Positions 21,638 to 32,940 of a stretch of DNA of 64,000 nucleotides are shown one piece after another (position 1 is the stretch's first letter; each line of letters starts with the position of its first letter). The translations under genes and the position numbers were made by a program. The stretch comes from Wyeomyia smithii (lineage: Eukaryota; Arthropoda; Insecta; Diptera; Culicidae), in NCBI RefSeq assembly GCF_029784165.1, contig NC_073696.1:174520912-174584911 (forward strand), given 5' to 3'. The notes below the pieces were generated by a model that was not told where the DNA came from, searched no databases, and was given only the letters and a program-made list of their open reading frames with translations.

Positions 21638-24600
21638 TTATGCTGGTTTGAGAAGATTTGCTGGCCAGACACCAAGATTTTTCCCGGTAGGATCAACCAG
21701 CTCGTAGGACGAAGACCCCTTTTTGGCGAGAACTTTCGCCGGTAAGTATTGTGGTCCAATTTTAGCGTTATAAGGCTCGAGAGCGTTCGACAACTTCATG
21801 TTTCGTCGGTAAACAATTTGACCGACTGCGAATGGGTTCGCAAATTTGCGATGTCGCCCGTTGTATTGCTGTCGAGCACCCTCTGAGGCCTTACTAAGAT
21901 TTTTAACCACAATACCCCGGATTGTCTCTAATTGGTCCTGTCTTGATTTCAGAATACCCTCCCCGGAAATCCTGGAGTAGTCATCCCCTGATGCCATTTC
22001 GCAACCATGGACGACGAAATCAGGACTAAACCCGGTAGACGAATGAACCGTGGTATTTAGGATGCGTTCCACATCAGACATGCGGGCATCCCAGTTGCGC
22101 TGGTCCGTGCGGGCGTACGCGCGTATTGCCGTATTTATAGAACGATTCGTTCGTTCTACCGGGTTAGCCTGCGAATGATATCTCGAATTCAGTCAATGTG
22201 TAACATTTGTTTCTTTTAGGAACCGGCTGAATTCTTTGGAGATGAACGTCGAACCATTATCGCTCAACAGGATTTCCGGACTTCCATGGCGGTTGAACCA
22301 TTGTTCGCGAAGGGTCGCACAAAGTAAGGCGCTGCAAATTTTGCGAACGGGGGTCAACATTACGTACTTGCTGAAGACGTCGAGGACGACTAGCAAGTGT
22401 TGATTGCCCCGTTTGCTTCGAGGAAGTGGGCCTATGTAGTCCACCGAAATCATCTGCCACGGTGCACCGGTTGTGCGTGACTGACCCATTGCTGGTTGGA
22501 CTGAGGTAAATGGTGCTTTTATCTCTTTGCAGGTCCCACATTGGCGAATATATTCGCGAACTTCTGGTCCCATACGAGGCCAAAAATAGCGTTTTTGAAC
22601 CTCGTGAATCGTTTTATCATAACCCACATGAAGCAATTCATCGTGGGTATGTTGCACGATTTCTTCTCGACACTCGGGAGTTGGGACCAATTTCCAACGA
22701 AACCGAGAGTCGAATGGTACACTTGTCGAGGCCACGTATTTGAAAAGTTTACCATCTTCGACTTTAAAGTCAGGATAATCATCAGGATTAGCTGAAACTT
22801 TAGACTTCATGGAACAATACCAGTCTGAAGTGAACAATGCCGAAATGGCAGCTACAGTACGGGATAAGGCATCCGGAACGACATTGTCCTTACCTTTCCG
22901 GTGCTCAACGGACATGTCGTAGAGTTGTAGTTCCAAACTCCACCGACTCAGGCGCGAACTACTCTTCCATTTGGTCTTCAGTATCCAGGTAATGGCTGAT
23001 GAATCAGTGACAAGTCGAAAATGATAACCTTCCAAGTAACCTCGGAAGTGTTCAACCGCCATAATCACCGCCAGACCTTCCTTTTCGGTAGCGTGGTAAT
23101 TCCGTTGGGAAGTGGTTAGCTTATGTGAAAAATAAGCTACCACTTTTTCCCCCTCTGGATGTTGTTGCACCAGAACAGCCGCGACAGCAGTGTCACTGGC
23201 ATCTGTCTGCAGAATAAACTCCTTCGAAAAATCTGGCGGGACAAGCACTGGAGGAGTGACTAAAAGTTCCTTTACCTTCAGGAACGCGAGTTCTGCTTCG
23301 GAGTTCCAGCCAATATTCTTGGCCTTTGTTTTCAAGAGGTCGGTCAAAGGTGCGGTTACCTCACTAAACCGATCAATGAAACGCCGGTAGTAACCGCACA
23401 TTCCAAGGAATCGGCGCAGTTTAGTAACCGTCACCGGCCGCTCGTAATCGAGTATCGGCTGAATTTTGTCAGGATTGACTTTTAGACCTTCCTGATTCAA
23501 CAAATAGCCAAGAAATTTTAACTCTGGAACCCAAAAACGGGATTTAGCCAGGTTTATCGTCAGATTGGCTTTGGCTAGACATTTGGCCACCTCTTTGAGT
23601 AATTGTAGGTGATGCTCGAACGTTTCGCTTACCACGATGATATCATCGAGGTAAACAAAAACGTACGGTTCCAGCTTTCCTCGTCCTAACACCTGGTCCA
23701 TCAGACGTGCCAAAGTGGCAGGGCTGTTAACGAGACCGAAGGGTAGACGAGTAAATTGGAACATACCCCTGCCGGGCACACTGAAAGCAGTAAACTTACG
23801 ACTGCCCTTAGCCAACGGAACCTGGAGAAAAGCCTCCTTTAAGTCTATTGTAGACAGGTACTTGGCTTTAGGCAGGCTTCCTAAAATGCGCCCGGGATGG
23901 GGAAAAAGGGTATGCATCACGTACTGTACGCTCATTAAGAGGCCGAGCATCTAGACAAAGCCGAATAGAGTTGTCTGGTTTGGTCACAGCGACAATATTC
24001 AAAGACCAATCGGAATCTGACTCTTCAATAATACCCATAGAACGCCAACGGTCGACTTCTTCCCAGACTTTAGACAGTTTTCTTGGGCTCATTTTATAAG
24101 GATATCGGCAAACAGGCGCGGCACTTTGGAATTCTTCCTTAATTACGATCCTGTGCTCTGTTAGCGAGGTCGTATTTAATTTTCCGGGCACTACAGCCTG
24201 AAAACAGGTCGTAACCTGTGCGATACAGGCCATCTGTTCCGGAGTAAGTATAGACTCACTCGGAGCATCAATCTCTACTTCTTCGTCCCGTTCCGAACCT
24301 GAGTTCAACAGAGCACAAGTTTGCAACTCGGGTGTTATTCCAAAGGCGCGCCAAAAGTCCATACCGAGTATTGAAGAAACTGTTAATTGCTCCACTACAA
24401 GGGTGCAAATAACCTTTGTCTTGTTTTGGAAAGTGTACGGAAGATATATTTGTCCAAGGATCGGTAAGGTCTGTCCATTTGCTGAACGAAGTTCAACTGG
24501 CCTTTCCAAACCTTTCAATGGACTTTTGGAAAACTTTCGGTACAACTTTTCGGTGATAATGGTGGCATTACTACCACTGTCGAGCAAAGCCTTGAAGGAA

Positions 24601-24881
24601 TGGCCATATACTGCGATAAAAACGAAAGGACGATTATCGGACGGATCATCGAGGATGATGGTTTCAACAAACAACGGATCACGATAATCCTCATCATGAG
24701 CTGGTCGAAAACTGTTGTAAATTTGGGGGTCTAATTTTAGGCTTTCTATGGGGCGCACATCCTTACACAACTGCGACTTTAATTGGTACGAATCCCGTTT
24801 TTTAAGCAGTAGGGACAGCGAGAGACATCGAAACCCTTGAATCCACACAAAATACAGAAGACTCGTCTTGGATTTCTGCAC
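21638..24881 (-). pseudogene. Gypsy Pol: protease, RT, RNase H, integrase; broken
   Basis: Pol lies in the -1 frame relative to Gag, a normal gypsy arrangement. Order seen: aspartic protease (ALLDSGSNATIITEK, about 24590-24540) and RT entry (EEVDRWRSMGIIEESDSDWS). Next come motif A (STIDLKEAFLQVPL), FGLVNSPATLARLMD and motif C (VYLDDIIVV). RNase H (ILQTDASDTAVAAVL) precedes the integrase zinc finger (H..H..C GTCK) and core (MISVDYIGPLP, LLSDNGSTFISKEF). The C-terminal part continues to 21638. Lesions: a one-base expansion in a homopolymer run (plus-strand A run 23903-23907) shifts the RT frame between YPF and the following HPGRILG. A TGA at 22193-22195 sits in the integrase core where the downstream frame continues unchanged to 21638. 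Confidence 0.93.
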
Positions 24882-26932
24882 GCCTCATGCTCGTGTCCAG
24901 TACCACCGCAGTTGTAACAGACTCCGAGACTAGGAGGTCGATGCTGTTCCAACAGATAGTCGAGACAAATCACCGGCTTTTGTTTGGATTCCGGTTTCGA
25001 ATTTCTCTCGACAAGATTCTTTTCCGTCTGAACACCTGGCTTTTTCTTCGTGTTTTCAGACGGCGTTTTGGAAGCAAAATTATCCTTTTGGGAATTTTTG
25101 CTCCGAAATGTTTTGGTTTCAACGTGGCTGTTATTCGAACCACCTCCCTTTCCGTTTGGTTGGTCGTTTTTCGAGGGGTTAACCGGCGAATTTACCGAAT
25201 AAGCAGCGACTTCCTTTTGAGAACCGAACACTTTTCGGTAAATCGGTGTTTTGTACGCATCAATCGATTTACCTAAAGTCATCAATTCTGCAAGCGTACT
25301 TACTGGCTTTGAAATTAAAACTTGCTTATAGTCCGGCCTGAGGTTCCGCTTGAGCACGTCGAGTTTTTCGCTCGGTGTCATGGGAACCGTCATAGCACGA
25401 AATATTTTTTCCATTTCCTGAAAATAGTCCAGGAAACACTCGTTTTGCATCTGCAGGCGCTGGGAAACCTTTGATTTGAGAGCGGCGTCAAGTTCCGGAT
25501 GAACGAAATTTGCCTTAAGCTCACAAACCAAATGGTTCCAGTTGTAAAGCCTGTTCTGCGATCTCATAGCCCGATACCAAGTAAGAGCATTGTCAGTGAG
25601 TAGGTGCATTGCAGAATTGAACAGCTACTCCTCTGAAATTTGCTCGCACTGAGCATAATTTTCAACGGAGTCCAGAAATTCATTCAGTCCTAGCCCATCA
25701 TCTGTCCCAGCGTATTTCTCGATTTTCCAATCGGAAACACGCTGTGGTCGACGATTGTAATGGTAGCCCAAGCAGGATGGTATTTCATTACCCGTACGAT
25801 TGGGCAAAGGAAAACGTCCACCTGTCGGACTTGACCTTCCATTCCCATGGTGTTTTGGGGCCTGGGACTGAATGGCTGGTAAAGCTGGTTTCATGTTCTC
25901 AATCGGAAGTGACGGACATCGATCTTTCAGCAAGTCCAGGAGTAACTTTTCCACCACGGTTTGGTTCAATGTGGGCGCCAGTGGTGGATCATGTACTTCC
26001 GGTTCTACTGGCTCGTCGATTTCGTCCGTCTCCCGTCTTTCGTCCAGATCGGTCTGCAGATCAATCTCGGGAACGCCAGCTGGTTTAGAATGTACCAGCG
26101 CCCGAAGTTCACTGACGGATTCACGAAGTGAGACAACTTCTTGAACCGTCTTTCGCAAAACTGAAGCAATAGTGTTCAGTGAAGCAATCCCGCCCATTAG
26201 CGTCTGAGTAGCTTCCAAAAGGCTATCAGACCTCTCAGCCGCTAGAGCTTTATCTCGTTGGGATTGTTGACGTAAAAGTCGAATCTCGTCCCTTAACTCG
26301 CTCAATACAGACCCAACATCTTCTCCTACGAGCGGACCAGATCCTACACTTTGCGGGGAAATGGGTGCCGTTTGTGTTGGTGGCACGATCGTGCCCAGCA
26401 AATCTCCCAAACCTGCTCCACCTTCCCCAGTATTTTCAATTGGGGGAAGTACTGCTGACATATCAAAATGTTCTTGATGTGTAGCAGCAACTTCCGCCAA
26501 CAAACCCAAAATTTCCTGGTTGACCTCCCCTGCTGTATATTTTTGGATTATCTGGAGTCGAGACCCCAGATGGAGTAACCTTGTTCGGTAAACCTCCTTG
26601 TTTGGGCATCTATAACGGAGATCTTCCTTAATGGAACTCAACTTCCCAAGGCAGATCTCCATTTCTTCAGCAGCATCACCATGAAACACGCGCAAGCGTT
26701 CCACCGGAGAAGACCGTTCTTCGGCCAACAATCCCCGTAAACGACGCTGCCGCTGAACCCCAGATGGATCCGAATCAGCCGAGACGACAACATTCCGCGA
26801 GCTCAACTCAAAATCTAGCTCGTCGAAATGCAAATGGTCAACCCGCATCAACCAATAAGCTCTGTTGAGCTCTTCAACCATCATTGCCATTTTCTCAATG
26901 TTCTTGGAAAAGAACTCAAAAGCACAAAGCAT
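24779..26932 (-). pseudogene. Gypsy Gag with one internal stop codon
   Basis: Structural protein of the retrotransposon particle. The N-terminal 435 codons include a long acidic/heptad-like region. The capsid fold is split by a TAG at 25625-25627, after QISEE. The same frame resumes with LFNSAMHLLTDNALTWYRAM, the typical retrotransposon-gag helix with A..W, so one nonsense change is enough to explain it. The C-terminal part is basic and Asn/Ser/Lys-rich, and ends with a CCHC knuckle (CYNCGGTGHEHEAC) and a second Cys-rich pair. The frame ends at 24779, overlapping Pol. Confidence 0.88.
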
Positions 26933-27325
26933 TAAGTATTGACACGGTATGAAACTTTGTATTAATTTCGCCCACTAACGATTCCCTTTTATTTCAGGAA
27001 TTTGAGCTGAATTGGATAAATGTTTCGAATCGGATTTAATTTTAAAGGTTGGCAACCACCTTGACTGGGAAAGACTCAAGCTTTCCACAACTCGTCTGGC
27101 AGTTCCACCAAAACCAACGCAAAATCACCGATTCAGAAGACATAAATGATAAATATATAAAATATAAATTTTAATAAATAATATAAAAACAATAAAATTT
27201 AAATGAAAAATACGACCGCCAACAATATTGCGGAAGAAACCTCACCACTTGCGTAACAAAAATTCTAGCAAAAATCCGAATTTTGATAGAGGTACCCCAC
27301 ACTCAAAAAGAAAAAAATATTTTTC
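26933..27325. other. Gypsy 5' leader region
   Basis: Between Gag and the right LTR copy. It should hold the primer-binding site next to the LTR. On the minus strand the stretch after the LTR homology is AT-rich with GTGTGGGGTACC about 20 bp in. No confident tRNA-complementary site was recognised. Confidence 0.4.
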
Positions 27326-27710
27326 CTTAGCCGGGGTAGCGAACACTGCTTACCACCGGCGAGCCAACACAAGTCGTAGCACACGAATCCCGGGCCAGCT
27401 GAACAACCTTCGCTGGTCTTACACGTATCCGCGGAACAACCTTCGCGAGACCCACAGGACACAGACTGCAAAAAAAAAAACAGCAGTTAAAACGCGCACA
27501 AAAATAAACACAAAACGCGACGTGTGTCCTGTACCGAGATCGAGGCTAAACTGATCATCCCGTGATGGCTGCCTATGTTGCCGACCACAACAAACCCGCC
27601 GTGACGTCTTAGTCAGCACTCAGCACACCACTTTTCCGCAGCTAGAGGGAAATTCCGGCCTATCTAACCCTAAACATTAATTCACAAATATAAAATAAAA
27701 ATTATTTATA
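27326..27710 (-). repeat. 5' LTR of the gypsy element (right copy, apparently shortened)
   Basis: About 380 bp nearly identical to 19308-19686 (for example one extra A in an A run). It lacks the 274 bp that the left copy carries on its distal side, so this LTR seems to have lost its R/U5 end, or the left extension is not LTR. Confidence 0.7.
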
Positions 27711-28086
27711 GTATTTATACAGTTTTAAAAGATTACACCGGTGAAGCTTTGTTCAATGTCACTGAACCAGTTTACAGGTTTATGCTGTATTTCAGAAGAA
27801 TCGCAAATCGCAAATCGAGCGAGAAGCAAAACCTTTCTTCTCCTTTCTGTTTGAGAACGAGACATATGCCACGCTTCTCAAGTCTTTTGCACACACACAC
27901 TTTGGAGATACTCTTTCTTCTTCATGCATTCCCCTGAGTAGTAGCAAGCACGCACCGACACGAACATACTCTTTCGTATTGTTACTCAGCTACCGTAAAA
28001 GAATATGCGAGTTCCTGCTAGTGAGTAGGAGTACTCGACTAAAATTGCTTGACTAGGAGGAGTGCTTGGAAAACTGTGCTTGAAAA
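27711..28086. repeat. Repeat E, second part
   Basis: Resumes after the gypsy insertion with AAAGATTACACCGGTGAAGC and TTTACAGGTTTATGCTG, paralogous to 18743-18805. It ends at the target duplication CTTGAAAA of the next insertion. Confidence 0.65.
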
Positions 28087-29072
28087 TAGAGGTGGGAAAA
28101 ATGGTTCACTATAGTGAGCGGATCAGAGCGGTTCCGCTCACTAAGATGAACTAGTTCTTTTTAACAGCTCACTCGCTCTTTTCGTTCCTCCATAATTTTT
28201 GGTTTTTATCAGTGTAGCTAATTATCAGACACCGCAAACGAGAGCCAGGTGAAAGCTTTACACCCGATTTGCCAATCGCAAGGTCGCGCGCAAAATTACA
28301 ATAGAACTTCCAAAAACAAGCTGCCACCAAACGTCTGCCCTGATATGCATGACCTGCATTTCTCATCACCCAGTCACCAGCCAGCCGCAAGAGTATGCAA
28401 AAAAACAACTTGCAACAGTCCATACACAGGTACACGGGTTCGCTAACGCCGAGTACGCACACGAATGGAACGGAAAGAACGAATGGAACGGAAAGAATGA
28501 AAGAACTGATTCACTGATCTGGCATTCCGCTCGCAGGCTGATCAAAAGATTCAGTTCTTTGAAAGAGCGAAATATTTCGCTCTCAGAAGAACTGGTTCGG
28601 TCGATGGCTTTTTTGTTCAGCTCGCAGGCAATCCGCTCGCGATCAGAAGATTTCGATCTTTCAAAGAACTCGCGAGCGGATTGTCTGCATAGATTCAAAA
28701 GATCAGTGAACCAGTTCTTTCGCTCTTTTCGTTCCACTTCTCGTGTGCGTCCCGGCGTTAGCCAGCCCGTGTGCTGTGTGTGAACTGTGGCAAGTAGATT
28801 TTATTTTTTATTCCCGCGGCTGGTGGATGGTTATGCATAGGAGAGCAGGCAGCCGGCGGCAGCTATTTTCTGGGAGTTCTATTGCAGTGTCGCACGCCGC
28901 TTTGCGCTTGGGGTGTAAAGCATTCATATGGCTCTCGCTTGCAAAATCAGCTTCAGCTTTTTGCTTGCAGTAAGGGGAGAGTTACCGCTCTTTAAAAAAG
29001 AGCGATAGATCACTCACTCACTTTGAAGAACCAGCTCTTTAGATCAGTTCGTGAGCGGATTGCCCACCTCTA
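28087..29072. mobile_element. 986-bp hAT-type non-autonomous element with nested fold-back
   Basis: Starts TAGAGGTGGG and ends CCCACCTCTA, flanked by perfect CTTGAAAA duplications (28079-28086 and 29073-29080). Sub-terminal GAGCGGAT and AGAACTGGTTC/GAACCAGTTC motifs recur in both orientations. No transposase coding was seen. A second fold-back at 28441-28762 sits inside. Confidence 0.93.
28441..28762. repeat. Nested fold-back inside the hAT element
   Basis: The left arm (GCTAACGCCGAGTACGCACA, then CGAATGGAACGG) pairs imperfectly with the right arm (CGTTCCACTTCTCGTGTGCG, then CCCGGCGTTAGC). The interior has inverted AGAACTG/CAGTTCT and GAAAGAGCGAAA/TTTCGCTCT blocks. It may be a separate MITE inserted into, or a terminal rearrangement of, the surrounding hAT element. 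Confidence 0.7.
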
Positions 29073-29576
29073 CTTGAAAACGAAAATGCTTTCTTCCCGA
29101 CATGCACCGACAGCCGACAGTGGGGCAACATGTAGGGTATCGGACTGCTTCGGTAAGTTTTTTTAGAGCAGTCTAATGCAAAACCAGCCGAAGCGAACCG
29201 CTGCCGAAGTAGTCCGATACCCTATCATTTTTTGAACCTCTGCAACCATCGCAAAGCATCTTGAACAAATTGTTTTCGGCTAGTCGTTCTCGCGAGTTGG
29301 GGAGTAGGTACACACGAGTACACACGAGGAGAGCAGACGTGAGTGTGTGCATATGATTTTGGAAGTAAACACGAGTAAGAAAGAAAGGGAAAAAGAACGA
29401 GAAATAGCTTGAATGGAGAATTTTCTACTGTGTGAAAGCGGCATCACCGAGAACCTCACATGAGGTGTTGCATGCCGCTTACGAGCGAGACTAACAACAC
29501 TGTATAGAATTGAAAGTTCGGAAAAACTCATATTCTATATCACGCTCAATTACAACACTTTTCATCCACTCCTAAC
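29073..29576. repeat. Repeat E, third part
   Basis: E-type sequence resuming after the hAT element and containing AACTCATATTCTATATCACG and TTACAACACTTTTCATCCAC, paralogous to 18830-18890. A tiny palindromic MITE is at 29135-29222. Confidence 0.65.
29135..29222. mobile_element. 88-bp palindromic MITE with TA duplication
   Basis: GGGTATCGGACTGCTTCGG at the left pairs with CCGAAGTAGTCCGATACCC at the right, with TA on both sides. A Tc1/mariner-type derivative is likely. Confidence 0.75.
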
Positions 29577-29639
29577 CAGCGATGCCAGATTGGAAGACAT
29601 TTACCATGCGGGGAAGACATCTTAGTTTGTGATATGACC

Positions 29640-31499
29640 TGCATTTTGCAGAGATGGAGAGAGGTGCAGGGTGGCAAGAGCTGCCGAAAATAGAACCCAC
29701 CGTCGGAAGAAGCGCGAGTACGAGCAGCAGGTGCTCGCCAGCGCAGAGGACAGCTATGCTCGAAACGCCGTGCGGAGATTCTATAGAACTGTCAACAGAG
29801 TCAGAAGCAGAAATTTCCCTGTGCCGGTCATGTGTAATGACAAGGACGGCAACCTGCTTACTGATAAACCGACGGTTGCAGCCAGGTGGAAGGAGCATTT
29901 TCAGGCGCTATTGAACGGTGAGGAGCCGGATGAGCAGAGCAGGAACAGGTTGACGATTATGAGTGACGAACAAGCTGTGGAGCCACCAACACAGGAGGAG
30001 ATGAAAAAGGCGATTAGTGAGCTGAAAATGGCAAGGCCGCTGGGAAGGACGGTATCCCGGCCGAACTTCTGAAAGCGGGAAGCGAGCGGCTGTACTATGC
30101 GATCCACCAGATAATACTAAGGATCTGGGCAGATGAACAAATGCCGAACGACTGGTTGGAAGGCCTCATATGCCCTACCTATAAGAAGTGCCATCGATTG
30201 GAATGTGGCAACTATCGAGGCATAACGTTGCTCAACTCCGCATATAAAGTGCTCTCCCGTATCCTGATCTTCAGATTGAGTCCGTTAACTGAATCCTTTG
30301 TTGGCAAATACCAGGCTGGTTTTCGACAGGGGCATTCCACGACGGATCAAATTTTCACCCTGCGACAGATCCTCGATAAGTGCCGGGAGTACAACTTACC
30401 GACTCACCATCTGTTTGTGGACTTCAGGGCGGCATACGACTCAGTGAAAAGAAACGAGTTGTGGCAGATCATGCTGGAACATGGTTTCCCTACGAGACTA
30501 ATTAAGCTGAGTCGTATGACACTGGAGGGATCAGAATCGTGCGTGCGGATAGCTGGTGAGACATCAGCCGCGTTCGTAACGTTGGATGGACTGAAGCAGG
30601 GGGATGCGCTCTCCAACTTACTGTTTAACATCGCTCTTGAGGGTGCAGTACGAAGAGCAAATGTGGAAAGAAACGGTACGATCATCACGAAATCTCACAT
30701 GCTTCTTGGCTTTGCGGACGACATCGATATCATCGGTATCAACCGTAAGGCCGTGGAGGAGGCCTTCGTACCTTTCAAGAGAGAAGCAGCGAGATTGGGA
30801 CTTGTCATTAACTCTGCCAAAACGAAGTACATGGTAGCTGGCAGAGAGCGTGCGAGTCCCTGTGGTGTTGGTGCTGAGGTGGAGATAGATGGGGAACGAT
30901 TTGAAGTGGTTGACGAATCTTTGTACGCTTGTGACATGTGACAACGATATGAGCCTTGAAGTGAAATGACGAGTTGCAACTGCGAATAGGGCCTTTTATG
31001 GACTACGTAACCAGCTGAGGTCCCGTAGATTGCAAACTCGCACAAAACTAGCGCTGTATAGGACGCTGATACTCCCGGTGGCCCTTTACGGACATGAAGC
31101 ATGGACGCTGAAGGAAGCTGATCGACTAGTGCTCGGAGTTTTTGAGCGTAAAGTTCTGCGATCGATACTTGGCGGTAAACTAGAAGATGGAGTGTGGCGC
31201 AGACGCAAGAACCACGAGTTGTACTAGGTATACAAACATGCTGATATAGTGAAGGTAATACAGCGGGGCAGGCTTCAGTGGGCTGGACATGTAGCCAGGA
31301 AGCCTGACGAGAGAGCCGCCAAAACTATCTTTAGTAGAGAACCAGGAAGATTCCGTTGACTCCGTGGTAGGCCTCGCACGCGGTGGATGTGCGCGGTGGA
31401 AGAAGATGCACGATCTGCTGGTGTACGGGGAGATGAGAGCGGCTGCTCAAGACAGAAGAAGCTGGACATCCCTAATTCGTTCGGCCCTAGACCGGTTAA
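29640..31499 (+). mobile_element. RTE-type LINE, 5' truncated, split near its 3' end
   Basis: Reverse-transcriptase coding on the plus strand with no endonuclease. The element continues after the 32-kb insertion at 63659-63700, where a (GTAA)n-type tail (AAAGTAAAGTAAGTAAGTAAG) ends it. Short tandem tails of this kind are typical of RTE 3' ends. Confidence 0.8.
29671..31496 (+). pseudogene. RTE-type reverse transcriptase, broken
   Basis: Frames in order: 29671-30034 (thumb-preceding region, NDKDGNLLTDKPTVAARWKE), a frameshift near 30035, then the RT core to 30941. The core has GNYRGITLLNSAYKVLSRIL, YQAGFRQGHSTTDQIFTLRQ, motif A FVDFRAAYDSV, motif B-like GLKQGDALSNLLFNIALE, and motif C GFADDIDII with both catalytic Asp. 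After another frameshift come LYRTLILPVALYGHEAWTLK (31048-31107) and LQWAGHVARKPDERA (31271-31315). A TAG at 31225-31227 and a TGA at about 31357 add further breaks. A dead copy of a family often annotated as craniofacial-development-protein-2-like. Confidence 0.88.
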
Positions 31500-32485
31500 A
31501 GCCTGTATCAGACTAACCGTTGTAGCGGTTGACCGCTACCGTTCCGTTCCTTTTCGACCAATCAGAGCACAGCGGTCGACCGTCGCTTGTTGTTGTTGTA
31601 AAAAATAGAATTATTTCTATTTTTGCCGCCAACCGTTCTCAACGGTTGGCGACTGCTGTTATTGACATGGCAAAGGCAAACGTGCCTCTTCACACCTACA
31701 CAAAGTCACATATAGAGACTTATCGAATAAAAATGTGTGCTTCTCTTTTTGGCACACACGACAGCCAGTCAAAACATTAATAGCACCGGCAACGCTTCTT
31801 GGCGATGTCAAATTTCGACCAACGGGAACGGAAAGGAAAAAAAAAGAAGTTTTGTTTTGATCGTGCGCTAGGAACTTGTTTTTAATGAATCAGTGTTTCG
31901 TTTGTTAGAAATAGTTTCAGTGCAAGTGAAAAAAAAATGGCCGTTCGTGCCTCTCCAGAGGAATATAGTCATACGGCGTTTTTGTCGTGTTCGCGTAGTG
32001 TTTGTTTGGTGATGCTGAATCAGCAGGAATCACGTAGGAAAACCAGCGAACAAATTGGACACTAAATCCAGTCGTCCTCTGGAAGCTACCGACGATGTTC
32101 GAGGATGAATCCGGGTTCGGAGCACGGCATCGGCGCTGGTACCGACTGCATGGTCATCTCCTTCGCTATTGGACCTATCCTGATGAATAAAAATACAAGC
32201 CTCCGATCGGAAGCATTGATTTGCAGAAGTGCTCAGAAAGTAACTGTTGCACCCAGATTGGTATGCTTACGATTGGACAAATTATTATTAGAATTCCGAC
32301 GTCCACCACCGCCGGATGATGTTGAATCGCTGGTGCTAGCAAAGCAAGGCATTACTGCTATTCAGCGGTAGGTTTGTGTGAATATATGGCTTTCACCGGA
32401 TACTAATATGTCGTTCTATATTTTTACAGGTATTTGCTGTCAGCTGATTGTGAGTAGTATTAAGATGAGTATCTTAGTTAGTTAT
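31500..32485 (+). repeat. Left terminal inverted repeat of the 32-kb unit
   Basis: Nearly identical in reverse complement to 62671-63658. The outer 190 bp contains several short palindromes (GCGGTTGACCGCT, AACCGTTCTCAACGGTT). A purine-rich leader then precedes a 42-codon open frame at 31937-32065 starting ATGGCCGTTCG. That ATG is changed to TTG in the right copy, so it is not called as a gene. The anillin-like fragment follows. Confidence 0.9.
32095..32452 (+). pseudogene. Captured anillin-type PH-domain fragment, left copy
   Basis: The first frame reads MFEDESGFGARHRRWYRL, then HLLRYWTYPD and, after a gap, PPIGSIDLQKC. The next frame reads QKVTVAPRLVCLRLDKLLLE and continues RRPPPPDDVESLVLAKQG...AIQR. 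This follows the C-terminal PH domain of anillin (Drosophila scraps), a septin/actin-binding cytokinesis scaffold (GFGAWHRRW, YPDDEK, PIGS). A 62-bp intron (32368-32429, GTAGGT...TTTACAG) is retained, and the next exon resumes in phase with YLLSAD. A frameshift near 32230 is shared with the right copy, and a TAA at 32188-32190 is unique to this copy. Because the intron is present, this came from genomic DNA, not from a processed transcript. Confidence 0.85.
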
Positions 32486-32892
32486 GCTTCCATCAAGCTA
32501 GGTACCAAAAACCGTTCTAGGTGCTAAGAACCGATTCAGAAAACTAAAAACCGCTTCAGCCGTCAGGCCAACACACAATTTCACCCACCGTAGATAAAAA
32601 TACAGCTAACGACATCTACCGGCCACTGGAAAAGTAGCAAATGCTAGAACCACAAACAGACGTCACTTGTACACTAGCGCCGCTTGGTAATCTTATTGCT
32701 AAAATATATTTTCTGACGTAGAACTACGTCTCTCAGGAAGTTCGGCTACATAGGAATAGAAAAAAAATCAAAACCAAAATAAGTTTTAAATAATAAATCA
32801 GTTAGGTTTTGTTGCTCCCAAATGCAGAAAATTATAATTTTATTTTTCGAACTATTGTTTGATTGGAAATTGCCAAGCCTTGTAAAAACGCA
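32486..32892. other. Spacer inside the 32-kb unit
   Basis: Contains AAGCTAGGTACCAAAAACCG, which also occurs inverted at about 59347-59366 on the right side, marking the last clear arm homology before the arrays. No gene. Confidence 0.4.
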
Positions 32893-32940
32893 AATTTCGA
32901 TCTCTGATTGCTTTCCCAAGCACAGTCGGCAGAATTATAG

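Larger units (their letters stand above)
19034..27710 (-). mobile_element. Ty3/gypsy LTR retrotransposon, inactivated
   Basis: Gag and Pol are on the minus strand, between direct repeats that should be LTRs. The unit interrupts repeat E, and GTAT occurs on both sides (19030-19033 and 27711-27714), consistent with a 4-bp target duplication. Gag has one in-frame stop; Pol has one frameshift and one in-frame stop. No envelope gene is seen. The LTR boundaries are not clean (see the LTR entries), so the exact ends are provisional. Confidence 0.85.

Noticed and set aside
25625..25627. Programmed stop readthrough in gypsy Gag
   Set aside because: The TAG lies inside the capsid fold, not at a Gag-Pol border, and Pol is already in the -1 frame. 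A simple nonsense mutation explains it.
31937..32065. 42-codon frame in the left terminal repeat as a gene
   Set aside because: The start codon is TTG in the right arm and no domain is recognised. It may be a captured 5' leader.
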